Origin: JAKAVN01 sp963734845
Lineage (GTDB): Bacteria > Desulfobacterota > Binatia > Binatales > Binataceae
Direction of reading: 5' to 3'
DNA length: 64,000 nucleotides
Assembly: GCA_963734845.1 (NCBI GenBank)
Contig: CAVTIS010000011.1
Location: 124,001-188,000 of the forward strand
Shown: one piece after another, positions 1 through 10,739 of the stretch
Layout: each line of letters begins with the position of its first letter
How positions within the stretch are numbered: position 1 is the first letter of the stretch
Position numbers and translations under genes: made by a program
The notes under the pieces: model-generated
The model's database searches: none
Told to the model about the DNA's origin: nothing
Seen by the model: the letters and a program-made list of their open reading frames with translations, nothing else

Positions 1-139
1 CTACCGCGCGCGCGTTGTCCCCGGCGCGGTCGACCACCGCGACCTTCGCCCCTTCCGCCGCAAAAACCAGCGCGGTGGCGCGTCCGATTCCCGATCCGCT
101 TCCAGTAATCAAGGCGATTTTTCCGTCGAGCTTGCCCAT
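1..139 (-). CDS. Short-chain dehydrogenase/reductase (SDR), N-terminal fragment
   Basis: Only the first 46 or so codons lie in the window; the gene runs off the left edge. Read from the ATG at 139, the protein begins MGKLDGKIALITG and continues with the Rossmann nucleotide-binding signature TGSGSGIG followed by an alpha helix and a VAVVDR strand end. The Asp after the second strand is typical of NAD-preferring classical SDRs. This is enough to assign an NAD(P)-dependent oxidoreductase of the SDR superfamily, but not a substrate. It is divergent from the carboxymuconolactone-decarboxylase-like gene at 263, so the 120 bp between them should hold both promoters. Confidence 0.85.
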   Translation of the reverse strand, partial: MGKLDGKIALITGSGSGIGRATALVFAAEGAKVAVVDRAGDNARAV

Positions 140-262
140 TCTCTCTTCCACTCCGTTTGATTCGCCGCGTGTTGTCGGGCGACGCGCGCAGGCGCTATAG
201 CATCTAGCCTGCGATCATCTGCGCATCAAGCGCGCGACCGCATCCGGGGAGGTTCCAACGCG

Positions 263-814
263 ATGGCACGGATACCATATCTCGACAAATCCGACCTGTC
301 GGCGGAAAACCAGGATCTACTGGCACGCAACATCAATTTAGTCCGCGCGCTGGTGCATAGTCCCGACGGCGCCCGCGCGTTTGGTGCGCTCGCCGGGTTC
401 ATCCGTTTCAAAAGTCGCCTTGACCCTCGTCTGCGCGAGTTAGCCATCCTGCAAGTCGGCTATTTGACCCGCTCGCCCTACGAATATTCGCATCACGTCA
501 AGCTCGGTCGCGAATTCGGCGTCTCGGACGGCGACCTTCGTGCGATCGCCGACGAAACCGTCGGCAGGCCGACCTCACTGGAACCACTCGCGAAGGTGGT
601 GCTGCGCGCGGCGCGCGAGATGACGCAAGACCTCGCGATGTCCGACGCCACCTTCGCGGCGCTGCGCGCCGAACTCGACAACGAGCGGCTGGTGGATCTA
701 GTGATGACGATCGCGGTCTACAACGGCGTGGTGCGACTGCTCGCGACCCTGCAGATCGACGTCGAGCCCGACTATCAGCATTATCTCGAAGAGTTTCCGC
801 TGCCGAAGGGATGA
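263..814 (+). CDS. Carboxymuconolactone decarboxylase (CMD/AhpD-like) family protein
   Basis: The 183-residue product has the all-helical CMD fold pattern: an RLRELAILQVGYLTRSPYEYSHH segment split across residues 57-78, then a helix with LGREFGVS and a later DLVMTIAVYNGVVRLL helix. E74, H77 and H78 occupy the place where AhpD proteins carry their CxxC active site; there is no CxxC, so a peroxidase-reductase role of the AhpD type is unlikely. The family includes gamma-carboxymuconolactone decarboxylases and many uncharacterised relatives. The start is an ATG preceded by GGGAGG about 10 nt upstream. The gene is convergent with nuoN, 31 bp apart. The substrate cannot be read from the sequence. 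Confidence 0.82.
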   Translation: MARIPYLDKSDLSAENQDLLARNINLVRALVHSPDGARAFGALAGFIRFKSRLDPRLRELAILQVGYLTRSPYEYSHHVKLGREFGVSDGDLRAIADETVGRPTSLEPLAKVVLRAAREMTQDLAMSDATFAALRAELDNERLVDLVMTIAVYNGVVRLLATLQIDVEPDYQHYLEEFPLPKG

Positions 815-845
815 AGCGCGGGGCGCCGCCAGGTCAGGCGTGCGC

Positions 846-2333
846 TTACGATGGGCCGGTAAAGAAGTGCATCGAGCGGTCGGCGAACGCGATGACCGGT
901 GTCCAGTACAATCCCAGCACCACCGTCGCGCACGCCAGGACGCCCATCAGGCCATAGTTCCACGGCTCGAACGTGATCGGCGTTTCGTCGCCGCGCGGCT
1001 CTTCAAGGAACATCATCCTGATCGGCGCCATATAGTAGTAGAGCGAAACCGTCGAATTCAAAATGCCGATCACCGCCAGCACGTAGAATTGCGAACGGAT
1101 GACGGCCGCGAAAATATAGAACTTGCCGATAAAGCCGATAGTCGCGGGGATGCCGGTCAGCGAGAGCAGGAAGATCGCCAAAGCGATTGCCGGCACCGCG
1201 CCGCCGCGCCACGCCAGGCCGCGATAGGCCTCGATGTCTTCGCGGCCGGTCGCATTGGCTACGATCATCACGACCAGAAACGCTCCCGCGTCCATCAGAT
1301 AATAGGCGAACAGGTAAAACAGCATCGCGCGTACGCCGTCGTTGGTCAGGATCACCACGCCCATAAGCGCGTAACCAGCTTGCGCGATCGATGAGTAGGC
1401 GAGCAGGCGCTTCATGTTGGTCTGCTGGAGCGCGGCGAGATTGCCGAGCGTCATCGTGATCACGCAAACGACCAGCAGCAGTTGCGGCCAGTCGACGCCG
1501 TGGAGCGGCTGCCAATTTCCGCCCGCGCCCAGGCGCGAGATCGCCGGGTAGAAAAAGCGCGTCAGCAACGCGAAGCCTGCCGCCTTCGATCCAACAGCAA
1601 GGAAAGTGGTGACTGGAATCGGCGCGCCAGTGTAAACGTCGGGCGCCCACATGTGAAATGGCACGGAAGCGATCTTGTAGCCGAGCCCCGCCAGGATCAG
1701 CACCAGCGCGATGAACACGGTGAGCGCCGGGATATGGCCGGTCGCGCCGAGCGCCTGGTTGATCGCGCCAAAGTCGAGCGAGCCGGCGATTCCGAAAATC
1801 CAGCTCATCCCGTAGACCATCGTGCCCGACGCGACGCCGCCGTAGATCAGGTATTTCAGCGCGGCCTCCTGGGAGCGGCGGTTGCGGCGCAGGAAACCGG
1901 TCAGGATGTAGGAAGTGAGGCTCACGAACTCCAGCGCCAGATATGCCATCAGGAGGTTGGTCGCCTCCGCCATCAGGAACATCCCGAGTGTGCTGGCGAG
2001 CAGGATGGCGTAGTACTCACCCTGGTCGCAGGCGCGCACTTCCACCGAGCCGATCGACATCCAGACCGCGACCAGCGCAGCCAGCGCGATCAGCGCGCGG
2101 AAGAAGACCGCGAAGGCGTCGAACACCAGCATCCGATGGAACAGCCACGCGCCGCGCTGCGCCGGCTCGATCGCGATCAGGACCAACGCTCCTGCGGTGA
2201 TGATGAGCGCCATATCGCCGAGCGACGACTTGTCGCGCACGATCAGGTCGACGACCACCAGCAGGATGACTCCTGCTGTGAGCAGCAGCTCGGGCAGGAA
2301 ATAGTTCAGGCTGGCGAGGTTGCCGAGGTCCAT
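846..2333 (-). CDS. nuoN: NADH-quinone oxidoreductase subunit N (NuoN)
   Basis: The 495-residue integral membrane protein is one of the three antiporter-like proton-pumping subunits of complex I. It shows about 13-14 hydrophobic segments, the conserved transmembrane Lys/Glu pattern around the FVSLTSYILTGF region and the KIASVPFHMWAPDVYTG stretch typical of NuoN. I chose the ATG at 2333 (MDLGNLASL) because translation upstream of it is charged and lies in the nuoM-nuoN gap. It is the last gene of the nuo operon, 28 bp after the nuoM stop. Confidence 0.95.
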   Translation of the reverse strand: MDLGNLASLNYFLPELLLTAGVILLVVVDLIVRDKSSLGDMALIITAGALVLIAIEPAQRGAWLFHRMLVFDAFAVFFRALIALAALVAVWMSIGSVEVRACDQGEYYAILLASTLGMFLMAEATNLLMAYLALEFVSLTSYILTGFLRRNRRSQEAALKYLIYGGVASGTMVYGMSWIFGIAGSLDFGAINQALGATGHIPALTVFIALVLILAGLGYKIASVPFHMWAPDVYTGAPIPVTTFLAVGSKAAGFALLTRFFYPAISRLGAGGNWQPLHGVDWPQLLLVVCVITMTLGNLAALQQTNMKRLLAYSSIAQAGYALMGVVILTNDGVRAMLFYLFAYYLMDAGAFLVVMIVANATGREDIEAYRGLAWRGGAVPAIALAIFLLSLTGIPATIGFIGKFYIFAAVIRSQFYVLAVIGILNSTVSLYYYMAPIRMMFLEEPRGDETPITFEPWNYGLMGVLACATVVLGLYWTPVIAFADRSMHFFTGPS

Positions 2334-2361
2334 CTTCGATTCGCCAGCGCGCGACCGCCGC

Positions 2362-3864
<1,503 letters not shown>

Positions 3865-3921
3865 CGTCGGTTGCGCGATACGGCCGTTGGTTTTACCGCC
3901 CCGCCCCTCCCCGCCTCAGCC

Positions 3922-5994
3922 TCACGTCCGCAACACCGCACGGACAATGAGGGCGAACGTAACCGCCGCCAGAATTCCGTATAGATAGCCGTTGATCGAA
4001 CCGGTTTGCAGCCGCCGCATCCGCTGACCCGCATCGAGCGTGACGTTGGAGGCAAGATTGACCAGTCCGTCGACCACGTAACGGTCGAGCAGCCCCGAGA
4101 GCCATGAGCTGAAAACCGTCAGCGTGGCGGCGAAGTTGACGATCCAATCTATAATGTGGAAGTCGAACCAGGCCGCGGCTTGCGAGGCCTTCAGCGTCCC
4201 CGCCACCGGGCCTGCCGTGTACGCTTCGTCGACGTAGTACTTGTTCAGCACCGTGCGATAGAGCGCGCCGCCCCACAAATCGCTCACCCAATCCAAGGCC
4301 ATCGAGCGCTGGCGATAGGTGAGATCGGCCAGGAACCATCCTGCGGCCACCAGCGCCAGCGACAGCACGGCCAAGCCGGCTTCGGCGTTACGGTTCTCGG
4401 CCGCGGATTCAACCACCCAGCGCGTCGCTGGCGAAGCGAACACCGGCGCCAGGAAATTTGCGAACGGATGGCCGAACGGATCGAAGCGCTCGATAAACGC
4501 CGGCAATCTTACGAAGCCGCCGACGGTCGACAATGCGCCCAGCACCACCAGCGCCAGAGTCATCGAGGGCGGTGATTCATGCAGATGGTGTTCCTGCTCG
4601 TGAGTGCCGCGAAACTCGCCGAAGAAGGTCATGTACACCTGGCGGAACATGTAGAACGCGGTAATTCCCGCGCCGAGCCACAATAGCGTCCACAGCAGCG
4701 GATGGCCGTGGGCGAAGCTGTCCCAGATAATCGCGTCCTTCGACATAAAGCCCGCGAACGGCGGGACGCCGCAGAGCGCGAACGTCGCGGCGAGAAAAGT
4801 CCAGAACGTGATCGGCAGCCGTTTGCGCAGGCCGCCCATCAGGCGCATGTCCTGCACCCCGCCCATCGCGTGGATCACCGATCCGGCACCGAGGAACAGG
4901 CAGGCTTTGAAAAACGCGTGTGTCATCAGGTGAAAAACGCCGTCGACGTACGCGCCCACACCGACCGCCGCGAACATGTAGCCGAGTTGGCTTACGGTCG
5001 AATAGGCCAGAACCTTCTTGATGTCGTCCTGCGTCGTGCCGATAGTGGCGGCGAAGAAAGCGGTCAGCGTCCCAACCGTCGCAATCGCCAGCATCGTCGC
5101 CGGCGCCATCGAGAAGAGGAAATTGAGCCGGGCCACCATATAGACGCCCGCCGTCACCATCGTGGCCGCGTGGATGAGCGCGCTCACCGGGGTCGGGCCC
5201 GCCATCGCGTCAGGCAGCCATACGTGAAGCGGAATCTGCGCCGACTTGCCGGTCGCGCCCGCGAACAGCAGCAGCGTAACGAACGTGACCAGCGACATCC
5301 CGAAGTAACCTGACATGCCAGCCAGCGAAGGAGCCCAATGGGCGACGTCGCGGATCACCAGGGTCGGATGTCCCGCCGCGCCGAGTCCGGTGAACAGCGC
5401 GTACAGCGCGACCACGAAGGCCCAGTCGCCAACGCGGTTGACGATAAACGCCTTGTTGCCCGCCGTCGTGTTCGCGAGGTCCTTGTACCAGAAGCCAATA
5501 AGCGCGAAGGAGCAGAGGCCGACCCCCTCCCAGCCGACGAACATCAGCCACAGGTTGTCCGCGAGCACCAGCACCAGCATCGCGAACGTGAACAGGTTGA
5601 GCCACGCGAAGAAGCGCCAGTACGACTCGTCCTCGTGCATGTAGCCGGTCGAATAGATATGAATCAGGCCGCCGACGCCGGTGATGATCAGCACCATCAC
5701 CATCGAGAGCGGGTCGAGCCAGAGCGCGATGTCGAGCCGCAGCGGGCCGACGTCAATCCATCGCCAGAGGTGGTCGAGCATGAAGCGATCGGCCGGCGCG
5801 ATCGCGAGCATCGTGGCCCAGCCATAAACGGCCAGCGCGAAAGCCGCGGCCACCGTTCCGCATCCTATGAGACTTATCGCGCGCTTGCCGAACTCGCGCT
5901 GCAAGCGAGCGCCGATCACGAAGTTCACCGCCGCGCCGAGCAGCGGCAGCAATACAATCCAGCGCACGAAATCGACCGCGAGCGGATGCTCCAT
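3922..5994 (-). CDS. nuoL: NADH-quinone oxidoreductase subunit L (NuoL)
   Basis: This 690-residue protein has the complete NuoL layout: about 14 core transmembrane helices with the motifs GWEGVGLCSFALIGF, KSAQIPLHVWLPDAMAGPTPVSALIHAATMVTAG (quoted here only as landmarks at about residues 155-285) and a long C-terminal section ending in hydrophobic helices that in other complexes forms the lateral helix HL along NuoM and NuoN. It is the most distal proton pump of complex I. There is a 137-bp gap before it (5995-6131), the longest inside the operon, with no clear promoter or terminator. Confidence 0.96.
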   Translation of the reverse strand: MEHPLAVDFVRWIVLLPLLGAAVNFVIGARLQREFGKRAISLIGCGTVAAAFALAVYGWATMLAIAPADRFMLDHLWRWIDVGPLRLDIALWLDPLSMVMVLIITGVGGLIHIYSTGYMHEDESYWRFFAWLNLFTFAMLVLVLADNLWLMFVGWEGVGLCSFALIGFWYKDLANTTAGNKAFIVNRVGDWAFVVALYALFTGLGAAGHPTLVIRDVAHWAPSLAGMSGYFGMSLVTFVTLLLFAGATGKSAQIPLHVWLPDAMAGPTPVSALIHAATMVTAGVYMVARLNFLFSMAPATMLAIATVGTLTAFFAATIGTTQDDIKKVLAYSTVSQLGYMFAAVGVGAYVDGVFHLMTHAFFKACLFLGAGSVIHAMGGVQDMRLMGGLRKRLPITFWTFLAATFALCGVPPFAGFMSKDAIIWDSFAHGHPLLWTLLWLGAGITAFYMFRQVYMTFFGEFRGTHEQEHHLHESPPSMTLALVVLGALSTVGGFVRLPAFIERFDPFGHPFANFLAPVFASPATRWVVESAAENRNAEAGLAVLSLALVAAGWFLADLTYRQRSMALDWVSDLWGGALYRTVLNKYYVDEAYTAGPVAGTLKASQAAAWFDFHIIDWIVNFAATLTVFSSWLSGLLDRYVVDGLVNLASNVTLDAGQRMRRLQTGSINGYLYGILAAVTFALIVRAVLRT

Positions 5995-6131
5995 CGTGTT
6001 AGAGCCTCACCTCAACCCCACCCCAATCGCGCCCGATCCAACCAACGACGAGAAGCGGGATCGCCAACGGCATCGCGTCGATATAAGCAGAAACCGCGGC
6101 GAAAACAAGGCGAGCGCAGCGCGCGGACTGG

Positions 6132-6446
6132 TTAGCCGCTGAGCGTCTCGGTCGCATCGACGTCAATCGTCCGCAGGTTCTGGTAGATGGCCAGGATCAC
6201 AGCGAGGCCGATCACGGCTTCGGCCGCAGCCAGCATGATGACGAAGATCGCGAAAATCTGTCCGTCGTAACGGGCGCCGCCGAAGTAAGCGAAAGCGAGG
6301 TAGTTGATGTTGGCGGCGTTGAGAATGAGCTCAATACCCATCAGGATGCCGATCGCGTTGCGCCGCGTCAGCACACAGTACGAGCCGAGCAGAAAGATGA
6401 TCAGCCCCAGGACCAGGAAATGATTGAGCGTGATGCCCCCGCCCAT
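6132..6446 (-). CDS. nuoK: NADH-quinone oxidoreductase subunit K (NuoK)
   Basis: The 104-residue product has three transmembrane helices and the two family-defining buried glutamates, one in the LMGIELILNAANINYLAF helix and one in the MLAAAEAVIGLAVILAIY helix. These are part of the proton path next to the quinone chamber. The ATG at 6446 is chosen because it gives the canonical NuoK length; the same frame is open far upstream but that stretch is antisense-like and overlaps nuoJ. It starts 5 bp after the nuoJ stop. Confidence 0.96.
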   Translation of the reverse strand: MGGGITLNHFLVLGLIIFLLGSYCVLTRRNAIGILMGIELILNAANINYLAFAYFGGARYDGQIFAIFVIMLAAAEAVIGLAVILAIYQNLRTIDVDATETLSG

Positions 6447-6451
6447 CGCGG

Positions 6452-6997
6452 TCAGCCCTCCGTCTTCTCCGCGGCCGCGCCCGCCGGTCGTGAGACAGGA
6501 TCCTGGCGAGAGATGACGACCGCGCCGAGCAGCGCGGCCAGCAAGACCAGCGACGCAACCTCGAACGGTAGCACGTAGGCTCCAAGGAATGCGTTGCCAA
6601 CGCCATAGGTCGTCGCCGAAACGCTGATATCGGGCGCCAGATGCCACGGCGTCCGCAACGTCGCGTAGAGCATCACCGATCCAGCAAGTGCGATCACGCT
6701 CAAACCCGCGAGCGGTCCGGCCGCGCGGTTCGACACCGCGACATCGCCGATTCCCTGCGTCAACATGACGGCGAATATCGTCAAGACCACGATGCCGCCG
6801 ACGTAGAGCAGCACCTGCACCATCGCGACGAAGTCGGCGGCGAGCAGAATATAAATTCCCGCGATGCCCATCAGCGCGCCAACCAGTGCGAATGCCGAGT
6901 AAACGATGTTGCGTGAGAACGCGACCAGCGCCGCAAAGCCAACCGTAATAGCCGCAACGAAGTAGAAGATGACCTGCGCTGCGAGCGAGTTGAGCAT
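6452..6997 (-). CDS. nuoJ: NADH-quinone oxidoreductase subunit J (NuoJ)
   Basis: A 181-residue membrane protein with five hydrophobic segments. The second and third segments carry the NuoJ pattern NIVYSAFALVGALMGIAGIYILLAADFVA and VQVLLYVGGIVVLTIFAVML (landmarks, residues about 29-80), including the conserved Tyr/Gly-rich kinked helix TM3 implicated in coupling. It sits between nuoI and nuoK; its ATG at 6997 is 32 bp from the nuoI stop. Confidence 0.95.
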   Translation of the reverse strand: MLNSLAAQVIFYFVAAITVGFAALVAFSRNIVYSAFALVGALMGIAGIYILLAADFVAMVQVLLYVGGIVVLTIFAVMLTQGIGDVAVSNRAAGPLAGLSVIALAGSVMLYATLRTPWHLAPDISVSATTYGVGNAFLGAYVLPFEVASLVLLAALLGAVVISRQDPVSRPAGAAAEKTEG

Positions 6998-7029
6998 GCG
7001 GGCGGTTGGCTTGTGCGCGGCCGGAGCGA

Positions 7030-7851
7030 CTATGCCGACCCCGGCTCGTCCTTCCTAGGAGGGTTAGTTGTGACAGGGGGGTCGGCGGGCGCGGACGCGC
7101 CCGCCGACCCCGCTGTCGCATCAGGCATCGCGCCGGCGCCACCCGGCGCGGCTGGCGCTGCCGGAGGGGGCGGAATGGCAGTCGGAGCCGCTGCGGCGGC
7201 GGGCTTCGCCGCCGCAGCAGCGGAGCCCGCTGCGGGCGGAGTCGGCCTGGCCGAAGCCGCCGGGGCCGCGGGCTTCGCCGCGGCCCCGGCGGCGGGCGCG
7301 GCGGGCGGCTTGTCGCCGCCCGGCTGCGCCCACTCATCGACGTAACGCATTCCACGTTCGAGCAACTGGCCCACGTGCATGTCGGGCTCGGGGCCTTTTT
7401 TGACCTTGTAGGCCACCACCGGCTCGGGCACGTAACGCCGAATCAGGCTCTCGAGCGAAAAGTCGGCCCCTTCGAACTCGGTCGTATGGTGAATCGAGCC
7501 CGTAGGACACGGCTCGCTGCACAGGCCGCAGTACATGCACTTGGCGATATCGATATCGAACTGCGATATGGTCAACTCACGAGTCTGCGCGTTTTTCTCG
7601 CACACGATCACGATGCAGTCGATCGGGCAGGCGCGCTCGCAGGCGAGGCATCCGGTGCAAATCTCCAGGTCGACGTCGAGGATACCGCGGTAGCGGAACG
7701 GCAACGTGTCCTGCACGCGCACCGGCGTGCGATCGGGGTACTGGATGGTATACGGGCGGCGAAGCAGATGCGATGCGCTCACCGCCATCCCATCAAAGAT
7801 GGTGACGACCGCGTCCTTGATATGGCGAAAGTATTCGGTTGCCGCTCCCAT
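7030..7851 (-). CDS. nuoI: NADH-quinone oxidoreductase subunit I (NuoI) with long Ala/Pro-rich C-terminal tail
   Basis: The N-terminal part of this 273-residue protein is a normal NuoI ferredoxin-like subunit: two 4Fe-4S motifs are complete, C65-x2-C68-x2-C71-x3-C75 and C105-x2-C108-x2-C111-x3-C115, each followed by Pro. They hold clusters N6a and N6b, passing electrons to NuoB. The NuoI fold ends near residue 175 (YVDEWAQPGG). The last 95 or so residues are low-complexity Ala/Pro with a few Lys, an extension absent from typical NuoI proteins of about 160-180 residues. The start at 7851 lies 20 bp after the nuoH stop. The frame is open further upstream, but that is antisense-like sequence inside nuoH. 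Confidence 0.94.
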   Translation of the reverse strand: MGAATEYFRHIKDAVVTIFDGMAVSASHLLRRPYTIQYPDRTPVRVQDTLPFRYRGILDVDLEICTGCLACERACPIDCIVIVCEKNAQTRELTISQFDIDIAKCMYCGLCSEPCPTGSIHHTTEFEGADFSLESLIRRYVPEPVVAYKVKKGPEPDMHVGQLLERGMRYVDEWAQPGGDKPPAAPAAGAAAKPAAPAASARPTPPAAGSAAAAAKPAAAAAPTAIPPPPAAPAAPGGAGAMPDATAGSAGASAPADPPVTTNPPRKDEPGSA

Positions 7852-7871
7852 CGTCTCGCCGCACGAACCGC

Positions 7872-9062
7872 TCAGATCGTCGGATGCAGGTACATCTCCA
7901 TCCGCGAGCGTTTGAGATAGTACATCACGCGCTGGATGAATAGCACGGCGATCGCCACGCCCAGCGCGAACATCACGTAGCCTGCAACCGGATTGCCGTC
8001 GGGCCAGATTGCAACCCAAACCGCAGTGCCGATCATGTTGATGAACGCGATCGGCACGAAAAACTTCCAGCAGAGCGACATCATCTGGTCGATGCGCACC
8101 CGCGGCAGCGTCCCCCGCACCCACATCGAGGTGAAAACCAGAAACAGGACCTTGACGTTGAAACTCAACAGTTGGAGCACGTTCATGACGAGCGGACTCG
8201 CGCTGAGACCCGGCGCCTGCCATCCACCGAGGTATAAGGTCGTGATAAGGGCGCCCGCGATGAACATGTTGCCCCATTCGGCGAAGAAGAAGAGCAGGTA
8301 GCGCATCCCGCTGTACTCGGTCGCAAAGCCTGCGACCAGTTCGGACTCGGCCTCCGGCAGATCGAACGGCGTGCGATTGCCCTCGGCCAGCGCCGATATG
8401 TAAAGCACGATCGCCGCAACGAAGCAGAACGGATTCGAAAAGAGAAACCAGTGATAAGGCTCCCATTCCTGCGCCCGGATGATTCCTTGCATCGAGAGCG
8501 TGCCGGTGATCAGCACCACCGGGAAAATCGACATCCCGGCGGGAATTTCGTAGCTGATGATCTGCGCGGCCGAGCGGATTCCGCCGATCAGCGACCACTT
8601 GTTGTCCGACGCCCATCCGGCCATCAGCACGCCGACCACCGTCAGCGCGGTTATTGCAGTGAAGTAGAGGACGCCGACGTTGAGATCGGCCAGAATGAGC
8701 GCCGAGGAAAACGGCATCACCGCCCACGGCAACACGAATCCGAGCACCACCAGGTACGGCGCCAGCTTGAACAACCGCGCGTCAGCCTCGTCGGGAATGA
8801 TGTCTTCCTTGAGCACGTGCTTGGCGCCGTCGGCGAGCCATTGCAGCGAGCCGTTGGGACCGACGCGATTGGGACCGACGCGCGATTGGATTCGCGCCCA
8901 CACGCGGCGCTCGACCCAGCTCACGATCCCGGCGAAAGGGAAGGCCACACCGAGGAAGACCACCGCGCTAAGCACGAAGATGAAAGCTGCGTAGACCAGG
9001 TCGCGCGGAGGATTCTTTCCGAACTCGCCGGCCGCAATCAGGCTGTTGATCCAGTTTTGCAT
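7872..9062 (-). CDS. nuoH: NADH-quinone oxidoreductase subunit H (NuoH)
   Basis: A 396-residue membrane protein with about eight transmembrane helices. The family signatures are intact: GPNRVGPNG at 63-71 and AEGNRTPFDLPEAESELV at 226-243, whose acidic residues line the quinone-access (E) channel. NuoH forms most of the ubiquinone/menaquinone chamber at the join between the peripheral and membrane arms. It is followed closely by nuoI and starts 6 bp after the nuoD stop. Confidence 0.96.
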   Translation of the reverse strand: MQNWINSLIAAGEFGKNPPRDLVYAAFIFVLSAVVFLGVAFPFAGIVSWVERRVWARIQSRVGPNRVGPNGSLQWLADGAKHVLKEDIIPDEADARLFKLAPYLVVLGFVLPWAVMPFSSALILADLNVGVLYFTAITALTVVGVLMAGWASDNKWSLIGGIRSAAQIISYEIPAGMSIFPVVLITGTLSMQGIIRAQEWEPYHWFLFSNPFCFVAAIVLYISALAEGNRTPFDLPEAESELVAGFATEYSGMRYLLFFFAEWGNMFIAGALITTLYLGGWQAPGLSASPLVMNVLQLLSFNVKVLFLVFTSMWVRGTLPRVRIDQMMSLCWKFFVPIAFINMIGTAVWVAIWPDGNPVAGYVMFALGVAIAVLFIQRVMYYLKRSRMEMYLHPTI

Positions 9063-9068
9063 CGGCGC

Positions 9069-10202
9069 CTAGCGATCGATCTCCGGCGCAATCACGTCGA
9101 GACTCGCGATTAGCACCACCAGGTCCGCGATCATCAACCCGCGGCTCAGCTTCTGAATGATCCCCATCGCGGCGAATGAACCAGTGCGCACATGGACGCG
9201 CCACGGATAACCGCTGCCGTCGCTCACCACGTACCATCCCTGATCGCCGCGCGCGCTTTCCACGCGCACCTGGCATTCGCCGGCGGGCGGACGGAAATTG
9301 CGCACCACTTTCGCCAGCACCGGGCCGTCGGGCATCCGGGTAAGCGCCTGGCGCAGAATCTTCGCCGATTCTTTCATCTCATAGATCCGCATCATGTAGC
9401 GGTCCATCGAGTCGCCGATCATGCCCCACTCTCCGCGTCCGATTGGAACGTCGAACTCGAAGTCGGCGTAGGCCGAGTACGGCATGTCCTTGCGCACGTC
9501 CCATTTGACGCCGCAGGCGCGCAGATTGGGCCCGACCAGGTTGTAGTTGATCGCCTCCTCGGCGCTTATCGGTGCGACGTTGGCCAGGCGCTGGATGCAA
9601 ATCTTGTTGTAGGAGAAGAGCGCGTTGTACTCCTCCAGAATCGGATCGAGATGGGCAAGGTAAGCGAGCGCTTTCTCGCGCCAACCCGGCGGCAGATCCC
9701 ACGCCACGCCGCCGATGCGCATGTAGTTGAAGGTCAGCCGAGCGCCGCACAGCTCTTCGATCAGATCGTTGATCATCTCGCGTTCACGCAGCGCGTGCAG
9801 AAACGGTGTCATCGCGCCGATATCCATCCCCATCAGGCCGACCGTCAGCAGATGCGACGCGATACGATTGAATTCCGTTGAGATCACCCGGCAGTATTCG
9901 CCGCGGCGCGGCACTTCGATACCGGCGAGCTTCTCACACGCCATTCCCCAGCCCTGGTTGGTGAACATCGCGCACACGTAATCGACGCGGTCGGTATACG
10001 GCATAAAGCCGTGATAGCCGACCTTCTCGGCGATCTTTTCGATCGAGCGATGCAGGTAGCCGACATCGGGCACGGCTTCGCGCATCACCTCGCCGTCGGC
10101 GCGAATCACGAAGCGCAACACCCCGTGGGTCGAGGGATGCTGCGGCCCCATGTTGAGGGTCATTTCCTCGGTGCGCAGGGTGGGCTCGGTCGCGTCGGTC
10201 AT
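9069..10202 (-). CDS. nuoD: NADH-quinone oxidoreductase subunit D (NuoD, 49-kDa type)
   Basis: The 377-residue protein begins with a short acidic leader, then the MTLNMGPQHPSTHGVLR motif that marks the quinone-binding loop of the 49-kDa subunit (related to the NiFe-hydrogenase large subunit but lacking the nickel cysteines). Conserved HRSIEKIAE, NFRPPAGE and DLVVLIASLDVIAPEIDR segments confirm the family. C and D are separate genes here, unlike the fused NuoCD of E. coli. It starts 6 bp after the nuoC stop. Confidence 0.96.
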   Translation of the reverse strand: MTDATEPTLRTEEMTLNMGPQHPSTHGVLRFVIRADGEVMREAVPDVGYLHRSIEKIAEKVGYHGFMPYTDRVDYVCAMFTNQGWGMACEKLAGIEVPRRGEYCRVISTEFNRIASHLLTVGLMGMDIGAMTPFLHALREREMINDLIEELCGARLTFNYMRIGGVAWDLPPGWREKALAYLAHLDPILEEYNALFSYNKICIQRLANVAPISAEEAINYNLVGPNLRACGVKWDVRKDMPYSAYADFEFDVPIGRGEWGMIGDSMDRYMMRIYEMKESAKILRQALTRMPDGPVLAKVVRNFRPPAGECQVRVESARGDQGWYVVSDGSGYPWRVHVRTGSFAAMGIIQKLSRGLMIADLVVLIASLDVIAPEIDR

Positions 10203-10208
10203 TTGTTC

Positions 10209-10727
10209 CTACGCTGGTTTTTTCTTGTGCGAATCCAGTCGGACGATCGGGCTTTCGCGCACGGTCGAGATGCCGTGGTATTCCTGCGGTTCGACGAAAT
10301 CTTTGCGCAGCGGATGGCCGGGCCAGTCCTCGGGCATCAGGATGCGGCGAAGGTCGCTATGGCCCTCGAAGTTGACGCCCACCAGGTCGAAAATTTCGCG
10401 CTCCATCCAGTTGGCCGACTTCCAAATACCCTCGACCGTCGCGACGCGCGGCTCTTCGCGGGGCAGTTTTATCTTGAGCACCGCGCCATGGCGATGGCCG
10501 TAGGAAAAAAGGTGATAGACGACCTCGACGTGATCCTTGTAGTCGACGCCGGTCTCGTTGGAGAGGCAATCCATCGCGAGTTCCGGGTCTTCGCGCAGGT
10601 AGCGGCAGATTTCGATTAGTGCGGCAGGATCGACCAAGGCAAACGGGTCGGGCTTCTTTTCGATCGTTTCCAGAACCCGCTCGCCGAAGCGTTCCTTGAG
10701 TCGCTCGTATATCTGGAGCGGCTCCAT
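10209..10727 (-). CDS. nuoC: NADH-quinone oxidoreductase subunit C (NuoC, 30-kDa type)
   Basis: A 172-residue soluble peripheral-arm subunit. The signature region ANWMEREIFDLVGVNFEGH followed by RRILMPEDWPGHPLRKDF (around residues 124-160) is characteristic of the 30-kDa subunit that packs against NuoD. The family usually has HPDLRR where this protein reads HSDLRR. It starts 12 bp after the nuoB stop. Confidence 0.95.
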   Translation of the reverse strand: MEPLQIYERLKERFGERVLETIEKKPDPFALVDPAALIEICRYLREDPELAMDCLSNETGVDYKDHVEVVYHLFSYGHRHGAVLKIKLPREEPRVATVEGIWKSANWMEREIFDLVGVNFEGHSDLRRILMPEDWPGHPLRKDFVEPQEYHGISTVRESPIVRLDSHKKKPA

Positions 10728-10739
10728 CGTCGACGGCGA

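Noticed and set aside
6132..8727. Apparent nuoK and nuoI N-terminal extensions of 300 residues each
   Set aside because: The open frames continue upstream into nuoJ and nuoH, but the extra residues are shadow-like. The normal NuoK and NuoI starts with family-length products are at 6446 and 7851.
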